Shown here piece after piece: positions 34,875 through 45,243 of a stretch of DNA of 64,000 nt; within the stretch, counting starts at the first letter, position 1; every line of letters begins with the position of its first letter. The notes under the pieces are model-generated. The model saw nothing but the letters and a program-made list of their open reading frames with translations, had not been told where the DNA came from and made no database searches. The position numbers were made by a program, and so were the translations under genes. The stretch lies in NCBI RefSeq assembly GCF_000226115.1, contig NC_016457.1, forward strand, positions 5,084,001 through 5,148,000, given 5' to 3'. Source of the stretch: Thermothielavioides terrestris NRRL 8126. Taxonomy: Eukaryota > Ascomycota > Sordariomycetes > Sordariales > Chaetomiaceae.

Positions 34875-37166
34875 ATGACTCCGTACAGCAGCCAACACCA
34901 GACCGATTCCGCGTCCAGCCGGCATGGATCTACCTCCGGCACCACCTCCCCTCACGACATCACGCCCCATCCGCCCGTGAGCACTGCTTCCGGCCCTGTG
35001 CCCACCTCGTCGGCTGTACCGTACGGCCCTGCACCCAGCTCGTCGGCTGTACCGAATGGCCCTGAACCCAGCTTGTCGGCTGTACCGAATGGCCCTGAAC
35101 CCAGCTTGTCGGCTGTACCGTACGGCCCTACACCTAGCTCGTCGGCTCCACCGTCCGGCCCTTTGCGGTTGGACCTTGTGCCTATCTCAGTTGGCCAGCA
35201 CTTGCATATGCAGCCTCAGCCTGCAGCCGCCCTGTCTGTGCCGACCTTGATTACTCCCACGCCCAATGCGGCCCCCCCGAACCTCTGGGGGTTGGATCAT
35301 GCGCTGATCTCGAGCGCGGTCCCTCGCCGCTTTGCGACCCTGCAAGATTTGGCCGCAGCGATCGACATCTCGCAACCGAGAAAATGTGCCTACATGAACG
35401 ATTGCACCCTGTTCCAGGGCGTGCCCGTTGACCGCATCCCCTGGCGCAAGAGCCTCTCGCACTTTTTCGGCCGCAACAAGGTCTGCACCCGGTGCGTCCC
35501 CGACCATGTCTGGATCTGGTGGTGCCGCAAACACTATCAGCGTTCTCGCTACCGCGACGCCCACGGGTACGCCTGCAGACTGATCTTGAGCCTCGAGGCC
35601 CAGGTCCTTCGTATTCAGGCCTGGAGCAACGAAAATCAGCGCATGGGCGTCCCGGAGAACGGTGTCGTCGTGGATTGGACCCTGGCTGTGCGCCGTCGTG
35701 AACTGAAGCGCGGGGAGCGCGAGCAGAGCGAAACGCCCGAGCCCGACGATGATGAACTTCCTGGCAGCGGTTCTCATGTGCCACAGTGGCTGCGGGACAT
35801 GTGTGGCCCGCGCAAGACTACTGCTGAGATCCAAGAGATCATCGTTCTCATTCGCGACGACATCCTACGCCGTAATCTTAACCAGGTTCCGGATGTGGAG
35901 TTTTTGCCGCGCATTGAGGGCGAGAGGGCGAAGCCTCCTCCCAAGCCAAAGACCGGCGACGCTAAGGCGAAGAGGGAGATGAAGGAGGCGAAGGACGAGA
36001 AGGACACAAAGGAGACAAAGGGCCCACTCAAACGCGCCCTGACAACCGATGAGGAAGATAAAGACGAGGAGGATGACTCCTCTCCTCGCAAGCGCCATCG
36101 GTTCAGCCATGGGGAGTCTGGCTACCCTGTGCCTTCATACCGACCTGAGACGCCTGCTCTGCCTAGTCCCTACGTCTCTCAGCCGGTTCCTCGCCCAGAG
36201 CCTGGCAGGTCCCTCTTTACCGGCGGTTCCAACTATCTTCCCCCCCGGGCTAATGGCCCGCATATGCGCTCCTTTTCCGACGACCGGGGTACCCGCTGGG
36301 CTTACCAGCCGGCCCCGCCGGTTCCGCCGGCTTTCTCCCAAGGCTATAGCAGCTACAGCTCGCTCCAGCAACCCGTGAACACGTACAACAGCAGCAACCA
36401 GGGTGTGAACAACCGTTCTTACTATGCTGGCAACAACACGGCCTACGAGCAGCTTCACGACCCGGTCACGGATGACATCTACAGCGCACCCGACCGCCCG
36501 AGCATGTGGCAGCAGCCGCCGGGTCCTCCTCAGCACCGCGCGACTAGCTACTCCGAGAATCCGTACTACGCCCTCCCGCAGAGCGGACCCCCTCCCGCCG
36601 GCACTGTTAAGCACCGGCCGTCGGCGAGTGCGCCCACCACTCTGCACCGCATCCCCGAGGGCAGCAGCAGCGATGGTCTGCAGAACTACCGCTATGGCGG
36701 ACCCCAGCCGCAGGCGACTGGCTACTACGGCCACTACAACACCCCACAGCAACAGCCGCAGCAGCAACTGACTGTGGGTGCTGGAGCCCCTGGCAGCAGC
36801 GGCAGCTTCGCATCGGCTGCGCCGACTTTTGATACGCGTTATCAACCCACCTATGAGCCGATTCCTCCCCGTCCCATGGAGTACGAGCCACCGATTCCTC
36901 CCCGTCCCATGGAGTACGAGCCGCCGATTCCTCCCCGTCCTGTGGAGTCATATCCGCGCCCTGCCGAGCGCACTGCGCCTGTGGGCTTCCCGTCTCCGTC
37001 GCTGGGCGGCTATGGTACCTACGCCAGTGGCGGCCAGCGTGGTCCGGCTCACGGTAGCCAGGATCAAGGCCCTCAGGGTCACGGCAGCCAGGATTATGGC
37101 ACCCAGGGTCACGGCGCCGCTGGGCCCTCCGGTGGCTATACCTCCCCTTCCGATCATCGCCGCTAG
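34875..37166 (+). CDS. Uncharacterised fungal protein with [12 protein letters not shown] domain
   Basis: An open frame of about 763 residues from the ATG at 34875; more likely it is exon 2 of the gene starting at 33394, joined at 34889. An N-terminal Ser/Pro region contains four to five 11-residue repeats of the type [11 protein letters not shown] (35018-35160, 33-bp DNA units). The only ordered-looking part is about residues 160-240 from this [48 protein letters not shown] and [13 protein letters not shown] believe this matches a fungal domain often annotated 'ORP1-like', of unknown function; that name is low confidence. It is rich in Cys, His and Arg and could bind nucleic acid. After it come an acidic/basic coiled stretch ([18 protein letters not shown]), an NLS-like PRKRHR, and a long Tyr/Pro/Gln-rich disordered tail with three [11 protein letters not shown] repeats (36861-36950) and [12 protein letters not shown] repeats. 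Probably a nuclear regulator, by inference. Confidence 0.78.
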   Translation: MTPYSSQHQTDSASSRHGSTSGTTSPHDITPHPPVSTASGPVPTSSAVPYGPAPSSSAVPNGPEPSLSAVPNGPEPSLSAVPYGPTPSSSAPPSGPLRLDLVPISVGQHLHMQPQPAAALSVPTLITPTPNAAPPNLWGLDHALISSAVPRRFATLQDLAAAIDISQPRKCAYMNDCTLFQGVPVDRIPWRKSLSHFFGRNKVCTRCVPDHVWIWWCRKHYQRSRYRDAHGYACRLILSLEAQVLRIQAWSNENQRMGVPENGVVVDWTLAVRRRELKRGEREQSETPEPDDDELPGSGSHVPQWLRDMCGPRKTTAEIQEIIVLIRDDILRRNLNQVPDVEFLPRIEGERAKPPPKPKTGDAKAKREMKEAKDEKDTKETKGPLKRALTTDEEDKDEEDDSSPRKRHRFSHGESGYPVPSYRPETPALPSPYVSQPVPRPEPGRSLFTGGSNYLPPRANGPHMRSFSDDRGTRWAYQPAPPVPPAFSQGYSSYSSLQQPVNTYNSSNQGVNNRSYYAGNNTAYEQLHDPVTDDIYSAPDRPSMWQQPPGPPQHRATSYSENPYYALPQSGPPPAGTVKHRPSASAPTTLHRIPEGSSSDGLQNYRYGGPQPQATGYYGHYNTPQQQPQQQLTVGAGAPGSSGSFASAAPTFDTRYQPTYEPIPPRPMEYEPPIPPRPMEYEPPIPPRPVESYPRPAERTAPVGFPSPSLGGYGTYASGGQRGPAHGSQDQGPQGHGSQDYGTQGHGAAGPSGGYTSPSDHRR
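35018..35160 (+). repeat. 33-bp coding minisatellite
   Basis: Four to five 33-bp units, each coding an 11-residue S(S/L)SAVP(Y/N)GP(A/E/T)P block. Two middle units are almost identical, suggesting recent copy-number change. Confidence 0.85.
36861..36950 (+). repeat. 33-bp coding repeat [11 protein letters not shown]
   Basis: Three near-identical 33-bp units coding [11 protein letters not shown] (the last reads IPPRPVE). This Pro-rich repeat contains PPRP, a possible SH3- or WW-domain ligand. Confidence 0.85.
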
Positions 37167-38477
37167 ACAGTCCCCTAACAAAGGACCGCCGCTGTCTTCT
37201 TAGCCCTGCCGACAACAGGTGCAGAGACATGATTTGAGGTGTGGTTATTATCAGCCTCCACAAGGACAGCGCTGCACAGCATGGCACAAGATCGGACATC
37301 ACCCTTCTCCTTCTATCTGTCTGCTTGCTTCACCACCTCGGTGCGCGGCCAATCGAACAAGCCAGCAAGCTTAGATCGACATCTTAACCATCGATCAACT
37401 CTCTTGGGCTGATAATCGGCAAAAGCACATTGGGCAACTTGCTTCAGCCCTAACTCCGGCAGATCGGCCGCTTATTCACGGATCGAGAGTCACACGATTA
37501 CCACATTGGCCGGCATGCCCTCCTACAATCGAGGCGATTTGGACCCCGCTTTTTTTGCGCATACCACTGCCGACAAAACCGGCGCGCACTTTCTGCCGGC
37601 CCGTCTTCTTTAGCAGGCCAGCGTTGCTTTCGCGGGATCACGGACTACCGCCTACAATTCATACGACTACCAGCCTTGGGTTCACGACACCCCTTCGGCC
37701 CCAACGCGGTTAACTCCGACGATGCTTACCCCGACATACCCTCTCCCGCTGCCATCAGAACAGCGTCGCGAGAGCTCGGGATCCCCTCGCAACTTGACTG
37801 ATTTGCTCCTCTCCTCCTTGCCTGCCGGACAGGGAGTGATGATTAACGATCAGAAGGAGGGAAGCACATGCGGCACCGCCGCCTTCTTTTTTTTCCTTTA
37901 CTTTTTCTTTCATTTTCTCTTTTCTTTTTACTCTCTGTGTTCGGGCATCGGATCGCGGACCGGTCCGGACTGGACTGGACTGGGACTAGGGATCGGGATC
38001 GGACAGGCTGCATTTGGACCGGCGTCAAGCATATCTGAACCAGGGTCGTCTGCATTCGAACCGGTGTCATCAGCATTGGGACCGGCGTCAGTCATTTTCA
38101 TCACTGGGGTTCGGGTTCGGATTTTTCCGCCGTCTTGACTTTTTTCTTTTTTTTCTTTCTTTTTTTTTTCTTCCGTCCTCACTCGCACACCAGCATCATC
38201 AGCGCCGTCGCCCAGATATCGGCGAAGAACTGCTCGGCTGGTTTTTTATCCCTCTTATGTCTTAGCATTTGCCCCGCTGTTGGCTCGTCGGTAGGACGGC
38301 GCTTGCCCTGGGCTATGCTTGCGTTGCCTTAATTTCTCGTTGCGGTTATGCCTTTTGTGATGGGTTGACGAGTGACGGTTGGCTTGTGCTTTTGATGGTA
38401 ATGTGTTTTTGCGTGCTTGTCTGCCTGCTTGCTGGCTTGCCTGACTTGGCGCTATAGGGGTGATGTGGGTTTGGTGG

Positions 38478-38507
38478 GTGGTGGTGGTGGTGATGATGAT
38501 GATGATG
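38478..38507 (+). repeat. (TGG)n(TGA)n microsatellite
   Basis: A GTGGTGGTGG run passes directly into (TGA)n. Non-coding. Confidence 0.85.
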
Positions 38508-40021
38508 CTTGTGGCCGTTCGCTTCGCCCCTAGGGGTGTTATTGTGTGCTTTTTCTGCGTTTGGGACGGTGCTGATGTGGTTTTGGTTCGGTCTTCTTAA
38601 GGTATAAGGGACGGTTCAGGGGCACGGTCCGAAAAGTGGGCTCTTCATGACTCCGGGATATATGTTACGGAAACGGATGGAGGGGCAACAAAAGTACCAG
38701 GCCGGACGGTTTAGATTGGGACTTATAGAGGTGTTCTATCGGAGGGCCTTCGCGGGCCACGGACGCGGGGATGAGAGGGTTCAGTCAGAGAGGGCACTTA
38801 GAATGGCTTGGGGTCTTGTGTTTGCGGCGGCGTCTGGGGCTCTTAGCAGCCTGTGTATCTCAATCATCATCTACACAGAAGGCAGTATTGCGTTCGCCGA
38901 GGCGCGGCGCTGGCGACAATTGACGCCTGTGTTGGTTTTAAGTTCGAGAACCCATCATCCTGCGTGATGTGGTAACTTCGCCATTATGCTCTCAGGTAAT
39001 GCGGGGTAGCAAATGGTGACCCTGGGCATGGTGGCAGTTCTATCACGCCAGCAAGAGATATTGGCAGCAGGTAATCTCAGACAGGCCACGACGTAGTATT
39101 GTGACTCGAAGGTGGTCTCTGACTGCAAGGAACAGAGTATTCCATGAGTGTGAAGGGAAATGCTTCCAGATGAGGACTATATGGTAACGAAGGACGTAGA
39201 TCCTGCGAAGTCGTTACACATCCACGGAAGGCAGAAATGGCAAAGCTAAACAGTGAGCTGCTGACATGGCGATAGTTACAGAGGCTGGGATGCCTTGCTG
39301 ATGTTGATGAGCCTCCTCAGTCTAGACGACTGTGATTGCCAGCTGAAGCTTCTTCGGCAGGCGGCTGTTACTGTGAGCCACGCCGGCCGCCAAGTATCAA
39401 GTGGATAACCAAGCAGAGGCAAAAACTGGCGTTCCCTGCAAAGCGGCGAGATCATCTTAGCTCCCCGTCTGGTCGCAGCTCCGGTAGGGGTCTAGCTCTT
39501 CGGATGTGAATTCCCTCGCCAGGGCCTCCCCGAAAGGCGACTTTGGTCGCGCACTGTGTGGAGGGCAAGTTGTCGTTCTTGTGTCATCCTTTCTCAACTT
39601 GACATTCTCCGGCCGAGAGAATGCTCCGGAACAGGACGACGCTGAGATCAGACTGCTTAGCGGCGGAGGACGTCATGGGGTGAGCTGGACGGTTCGGAAA
39701 AGATAAGCGGCGCCGCGGCTCGTGCTCAGAGGGCTTGGACGTTCCCTTGACTCGCAGCGCTGAGCATACCCCCGCGCTCGACATCCAATTGCCATCATTA
39801 CTGTGTAAGTAACGGGGCGACCTTCACCACAGCCCAAGGTTGATCGCCCAGTAGATTCTACCGGGCTTATCCTTATCGGCCCGCAGAGTGCATCGAGATC
39901 CGAAGGAACTTGGATCAGCCTGGTCGGCAGGAAGAGCTGGCAGAGCCGTTGTAGCAGGGGAGGTCTGACAAGAGTAACCCAAATTGTCCTGTGGAGGATC
40001 GAGGCTGAGGCGAAGGGCTTC

Positions 40022-40125
40022 GAAACCGATGATGACGGCATCCTCGGACTGTAGCGCACGAGAATGATGCGTGGAAACCAATGGCGACGGTATCCTCGGA
40101 CTTGTAGCGCATGAGAAGGATACGG
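40022..40125. repeat. 52-bp imperfect tandem duplication
   Basis: Two 52-bp units (40022-40073 and 40074-40125) share GAAACC.ATG..GACGG.ATCCTCGGACT.GTAGCGCA in pattern, with scattered substitutions and a compensating indel. The open frames reading through it have no family support. Confidence 0.85.
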
Positions 40126-42141
40126 GAGAAACTTCATCTGTTAACCCACGAGGTATCCGTATTTATCTTACTCACACGTAGGTAGGTAAGTTCAGCGGTA
40201 AGACGGATCGCTGTTGCCATCCATCGCGTGGAATCCTGTAACTGGGCGCAGGACAGCACCGAAGTGAGGTGGTGTTTTTCTTGTCAGAAAAAAGGGCAGG
40301 GGCACCATGTATGTATGGACATACATACGCGATGAGGTTTTATTTGCGGTCGATTTGGCTCTCCGCCAAAAAGGGACAGACGACGGTTGGCTGGGTCTCG
40401 GACTTGGCGGTGGCGCACTGGTGTTACCCCAAAATGCTGAGAAAGGAAGAAGAGGAACGGCCGGCACGGGCGATTGCGGGATGCAAGTGTGGCCAAACGA
40501 GATGCTGCTCACCCCTGCTGTGAAACGGAAACGTGCTACTTGCAGTAGTTAGAGACATCACGAGCCGCAGCTGGTCCACCTTGGCCATCTCCAACACTAG
40601 AGGTACCTGAGTTATCGCAACACGAATTGTGTTTCGAGCTCGACTGCAAGCAAAGAAGTTCCTCAGCAGTGCATCGTCGGAAAGAAGTCGGTGTCGGCTC
40701 CACGTAGTGCAGTCGTGTAGAGAGAAGCATGCAGTGGGTTGGGGGTGACTGCCCTTTTGGGCTGCGTCTCGTTCCGGATCCCAAATTCCCGCTGCGGGGC
40801 GTGTATAATTCGGACATAGCGTCCACTACATAAATCTCGTTACCTACCTTACCTTGGTAGTCAGCGACTGAGTAGCTCAACCACTTCCTCGGTTGTTAGT
40901 ATAGTGTCCACTAGTGAGTGGATTCTGGTTCCATCTGGGTCAGCACGCTACACTAGCCCAGCGGGAACTTTCACCGTCTCCACATTCTCGGTCCAAGTCC
41001 GATTGATCAATCTGGATCTTTTGGGTGTACGCAGTACGGAATACATGGATACACGAGGACAAGTGGGAACACCACTACGGAGAATTTCTATCCTGAAAAT
41101 GCCCAAGCATCTCGAGGATGAGAAACGGTAAATACATACATACCACCCATCTACCTTATGCTTGCACTCTCTAACCGAGGTCTCGCTCGCCAAACAGTCG
41201 GGCAGCTAACCACCTACCTACCTAGGTGCTCCAGGCCTCTCGCAACAGCGAGCTCGGTCTTGCCATCCGCGCCACTAACTGCCAACGTTCACGAACTTCA
41301 GATCCAACATGCAGAATCGAAGCGTCTTGCATGCGATAGTGTACTGTAAGTATGCACACGAAACTGGGCCTGCGCAGCACCCTTCCCCCTCCCCCCCACA
41401 CCTCCCACCCCCGTCTGCGGGCCATCGAAAATTCCACTCTGCACGTCCTGCAGCCAGGTCATTGGCCCCTGGCGGCGGGCCCCAACGGTCGAGTTTCTTG
41501 TTTCAGACCCTGAGCCGCCAACTCGGACTGGTAGAACGTGGCGTGGAACTTTGGCACAGCATCGGTTTCACTGTGCCGTGTGCCCTGCGGGCAGTGTACG
41601 CCCACCGGAGATGATCCGGGTGTATTCCGTAGTGTAACCGTGACCGGCCTTTCCAGGTTCGCCTCGTGTGCGAGCCGATGGAAGGAGAAACGAGTGCTGC
41701 ACGCAATGCACGCATGTCCAGACGCTAGGAGTTCATCATGCTCCCTCCGGACCCCTCTGGACCCCCATCCCTTCAAGAACTGAATCTCGAGTGCGCCCCA
41801 CAGATCAGACCCTCGTCCCCCGTAGTATTCCGTACATGTGTCCGTACTCTCCGTAGTTAATCATACGCATCTCTCTTCCCCCCTGTTTAAAAGCTGGCTT
41901 TCCCATAATCATCATAGAACACAGCAACAACTTGGATCGACCGCCGTCTGCCGTTGCTGGCAACGCCTCTGCTCCTTACTCGTTCCATCTGGCCACGGCC
42001 GTTGCATCTGCCGACTTCCCATGACGCTAGCGCTGGCGAATTGAGAAGGGCAGGAAAGGAGAAGATAGCGCAGAGGAGCAAGCTGACCAAGCTGAACACC
42101 GAGCAACGCTAGGGCCGGCCGCCTTCCTTGCGGGTGTAGCC

Positions 42142-44371
42142 ATGGCGTTTCCCGTGCTTGCAGTCTTATGCGCGGGCTTGGGGTTGGCCATCTACAAGTA
42201 CATCTCCGGCTGGCGCAGGAACATCGCCAAGGCGCGCAAGACCGGGCTCGTCTACATCGCCGTCCGTAAGTGCCATCCATCCATGGCCATGCAACGCCGA
42301 GGACCCGTCACACCCCTGCTGACAGACGAGCTGCAGCCATCTCGCCCATATCCCTGCTGTGGCAGCTCACGTTCAAGATATGGGTGCCGTTGATCCAGCT
42401 GCTTCCAAGGTCGCTGTGGGAAGGCTGGCTATTGTAAGCCCAGCACATCCACATCCGTTGCCACCGTCCCCCCGGCATCACCGAGACGAGACTGGACTGA
42501 CCGCGCCGCCCACCTAGCGTCATGATACCCGAGTGGGGCTACAAGACGGGCCAGACGCACTTTGACCGGCTGGGCACCGAGACCTTCGTGCTCGCCAGCC
42601 CGACGAGGCTCATGCTGTACACCCAGAGTGCCGAGGTGATCCACCGGATGACGCAGCGCCGCGAGGCCTTCCCCAAGGACGTGGCCCTGTACGGCATCCT
42701 CAGCATGTTCGGCCACAACGTGCTGACCACCGAGGGCGCCGTCTGGCGCGTGCACCGCAAGATCACCAGCGCCAGCTTCAACGAGAAGAACGCGGCGCAC
42801 ACGTTCGCCGAGGCCATCAGCCAGACGCGCGGCATGCTCGACACGTGGTTCGGGCCCGAGGGCGAGAGGACGGGCACGACCAAGACGATCCGGTCGCTCG
42901 AGCACGACACCATGACCTGGGCGCTCAACATCATCGGCTACGTCGGGTTCGGCCTCCGCCTGCTCTGGCCGGGCCAGACGCTGCCCAAGGACATCGACCC
43001 CAAGCTGGCCAAGTACGGCAGCCTGGACGCGCCGCCGGGGTACACCATGAGCTTCGCCGCGTCGGTGGCCCTCACGCTCGAGAGGATCGTAACCATTCTG
43101 CTCTTTCCAGCGACGGTGCTCAGTGCGTTTTGTTCTCTCTCTCCCCCCTCCCCTTTCGCTGCACCCGGGCCACGGGAGCTAACCCGGCCTCCGCAGGAGT
43201 CCTACCTTTCAAGTGGGCCAGAGAGGCCTACGAGGCCAAGGTCAACTACCTCAAGTACATGGACGAATTCCTCCGCGACAAAATCGAAGAAACCCAGGGC
43301 GGCGGGGCGCCGCGCGAAGGCATGGACATCATGGGCCAGCTGGTGCAGTCCAAGTACGGGCACCGCGCGGCCAAGGAGAACGGCCCCAAGCTCGACGACT
43401 CCGAAATCGTGGGAAACGCCTTCATCATGACGGTGGCCGGGCACGAGACGACGGCCAACACGCTGCACTTCAGCCTGGTGGAGCTGGCGACGAACCCGGG
43501 GGCGCAGCGGCGGCTGCAGCAGGACATCGACGGGCTGTTCGGCGGGGCGGACCCGGCGACGTGGGACTACGAGAAGCACATCAACGCGCTGCTGGCCAGC
43601 CACGTGGGGGCGTGCGTCAACGAGACGCTGCGCCTGGTGCCGCCGGTCACGGTGGTGCCCAAGATCGTCTCGCCGGACGCCGACCAGGCCATCCGCATCG
43701 ACGGCCGCACCCACGTGCTGCCGGCCGGCATGTCGTGCAGCCTGATGGCCGTGTGCGCGCACCGCAACCCGCGCTGGTGGCCGACGCGGCCGAGCGAGCG
43801 CACGCCCGGCGCGCCCACCGACCTCGACGACTTCCTGCCGGAGCGGTGGTACCGCACGCGCGACGAGGACGGCGCTGCCGGTGGCGGCGCCGCGGCTGCC
43901 GCTACCGCTACCACCACCACCACCACCACCACCAAAGGCGGGGTGGCGGCGGCGGCGGTGGTGGAGGAGGACATCGACGACCGGGCGGACTACGGCGGGT
44001 TCCAGGGCAGCGACGTCAGCGCGGCGCTGTACCGGCCGGTGCGGGGCAGCTACATTCCGTTCAGCGACGGGCCGCGGTCGTGCCTGGGGCGGCGCATCGC
44101 CATGGTCGAGATGGGCGCCGTGCTGGCCGTCATCTTCCAGCGCTACAGCATCGAGCTGGCCGTCGACGACTGGGCCTCCGACGAGCAGGTCGCCGCCATG
44201 GGCCCCGCCGAGCGCCGCGCCCTGTACCGCCGCGCGCAGGCCCGCAGCACCGAGACCATCCGGCAGGCCGACTCGGTGCTGACGCTGAAGCTGCACGGCG
44301 GCAGGCACGTGCCCGTGCGGCTGGTCAAGAGGGGCATGGAGCGGTTTGTGAGCGACCCGGAGCTGGTTTAA
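42142..44371 (+). CDS. Cytochrome P450 monooxygenase
   Basis: Four exons: 42142-42265, 42337-42433, 42518-43122 and 43197-44371, about 666 residues, longer than the usual 500-550. Residues 1-20 are a membrane anchor (FPVLAVLCAGLGLAIY), so it should sit in the ER. P450 landmarks: helix C WRVHRKITSASF, I-helix AGHETT (about 356-361), the K-helix ETLR (about 418-421), LPERW, and heme loop FSDGPRSCLG with Cys about 571 as thiolate ligand. Between LPERW and the heme loop lies an extra block of about 40 residues rich in Gly, Ala and Thr (poly-Thr, coded by an ACC repeat at 43909-43934) followed by EEDIDD; this explains the length. The substrate cannot be predicted. No polyketide or peptide synthase lies near, so there is no evidence of a secondary-metabolite cluster. 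The splice junctions keep frame and have good branch points (GCTAAC before exon 4). Confidence 0.92.
43909..43934 (+). repeat. Coding ACC microsatellite in P450
   Basis: (ACC)n codes a run of eight Thr inside the extra loop of the P450. Confidence 0.9.
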
Positions 44372-45243
44372 GGATTCTGTCGTGTGTAGTGTAGAACCGG
44401 CGGAAACTGCGGGTTATCGGGCGCGGGAAGGGGGGGCGAGAGGGGGGTTTTGGGATCTTGGATGACGATATGAGCGTTTCGTATATAACGGCACTTCGCT
44501 GCTCATGATGATGCGACTAGTTAGCGCCATGCAGAATTGACGTTCTCCCTTCTTTGGTTATTTTTTTTTTTTTTAATTTTTATTTTTATTTTTATTTTTC
44601 CCCCCTTTACTTCCGCCGCTCATCCACCACTCACCCAGCTGCTGATGAATGTTGGGCTGATCTGCTGCCGCTCCGTCTTGGTCAACAAAGTGGAGTAAAT
44701 ACCGTGATTGGCCAGTGCAGAGAGCTCCCCAAATGACCTCACTGGACTTGCGCAGCTCCCTTCCCCAGCCACCCAATTTTTCAGATGGCCCAAAGCCCGA
44801 GAAGGCGACTCGACGGGCAATCACCTGCCTGCCCAAGAGAACACGCGCTACTGGGGTTGACTTTGACGCTAGCTGGTCACTGCCCGTGTATTATTACCAG
44901 GTAACTTGCCCGCCCGAAACTGGGGTGCCGGGCCGGCAACCCCCGGGCCCTCATAATAACGTAACCTACCTGTACCTTGCCTTTCCTCGCGGTAGTTAAC
45001 TGATGAACCCCAAAACACGTCGGGACAAAACATAAACAACACAACGCACGGCTCACCTCACACTCCCCTCCCCCTCCACCATCCACATCCAGCCCCAGTA
45101 TTTGGCATCATAGCTTAGCAGCTTCTTGCGCCAAAGCAACCATCCCGTACATCGCTCCCTAGCTTATCCTCGCGCAAAGCATCGCATTGGAATCGCCTCA
45201 TTTGCGCGACCACAACCGTGTCGATCTCGTCACCCCTCAAACC
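44372..45243. other. Intergenic
   Basis: The region between the P450 and the SAP-like gene. AT-rich T/TTTTTA runs lie at 44560-44600. No gene is seen. Confidence 0.5.

Larger units (their letters stand above)
37167..42141. other. Long gene-poor region after repeat-rich gene
   Basis: About 5 kb without a supported gene. Its first ~1.5 kb may be 3' UTR. It holds poly-T/CT runs (37888-37930 and 38135-38170), a degenerate GGACCGG..TC.GCAT repeat at 37970-38110, a TGG/TGA microsatellite at 38478-38507, a 52-bp tandem repeat at 40022-40125, and TAGGTAGGTA/ACCTACCT words at 40179-40190 and 41212-41227. The last part is the P450 5' flank. Confidence 0.45.

Noticed and set aside
38647..38967. 106-codon plus-strand frame
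   Set aside because: No family, no neighbours, likely 3' untranslated or intergenic.
42142..44371. P450 as part of a secondary-metabolite cluster
   Set aside because: No polyketide synthase, peptide synthetase, terpene cyclase or transporter nearby; neighbours are housekeeping-type genes.
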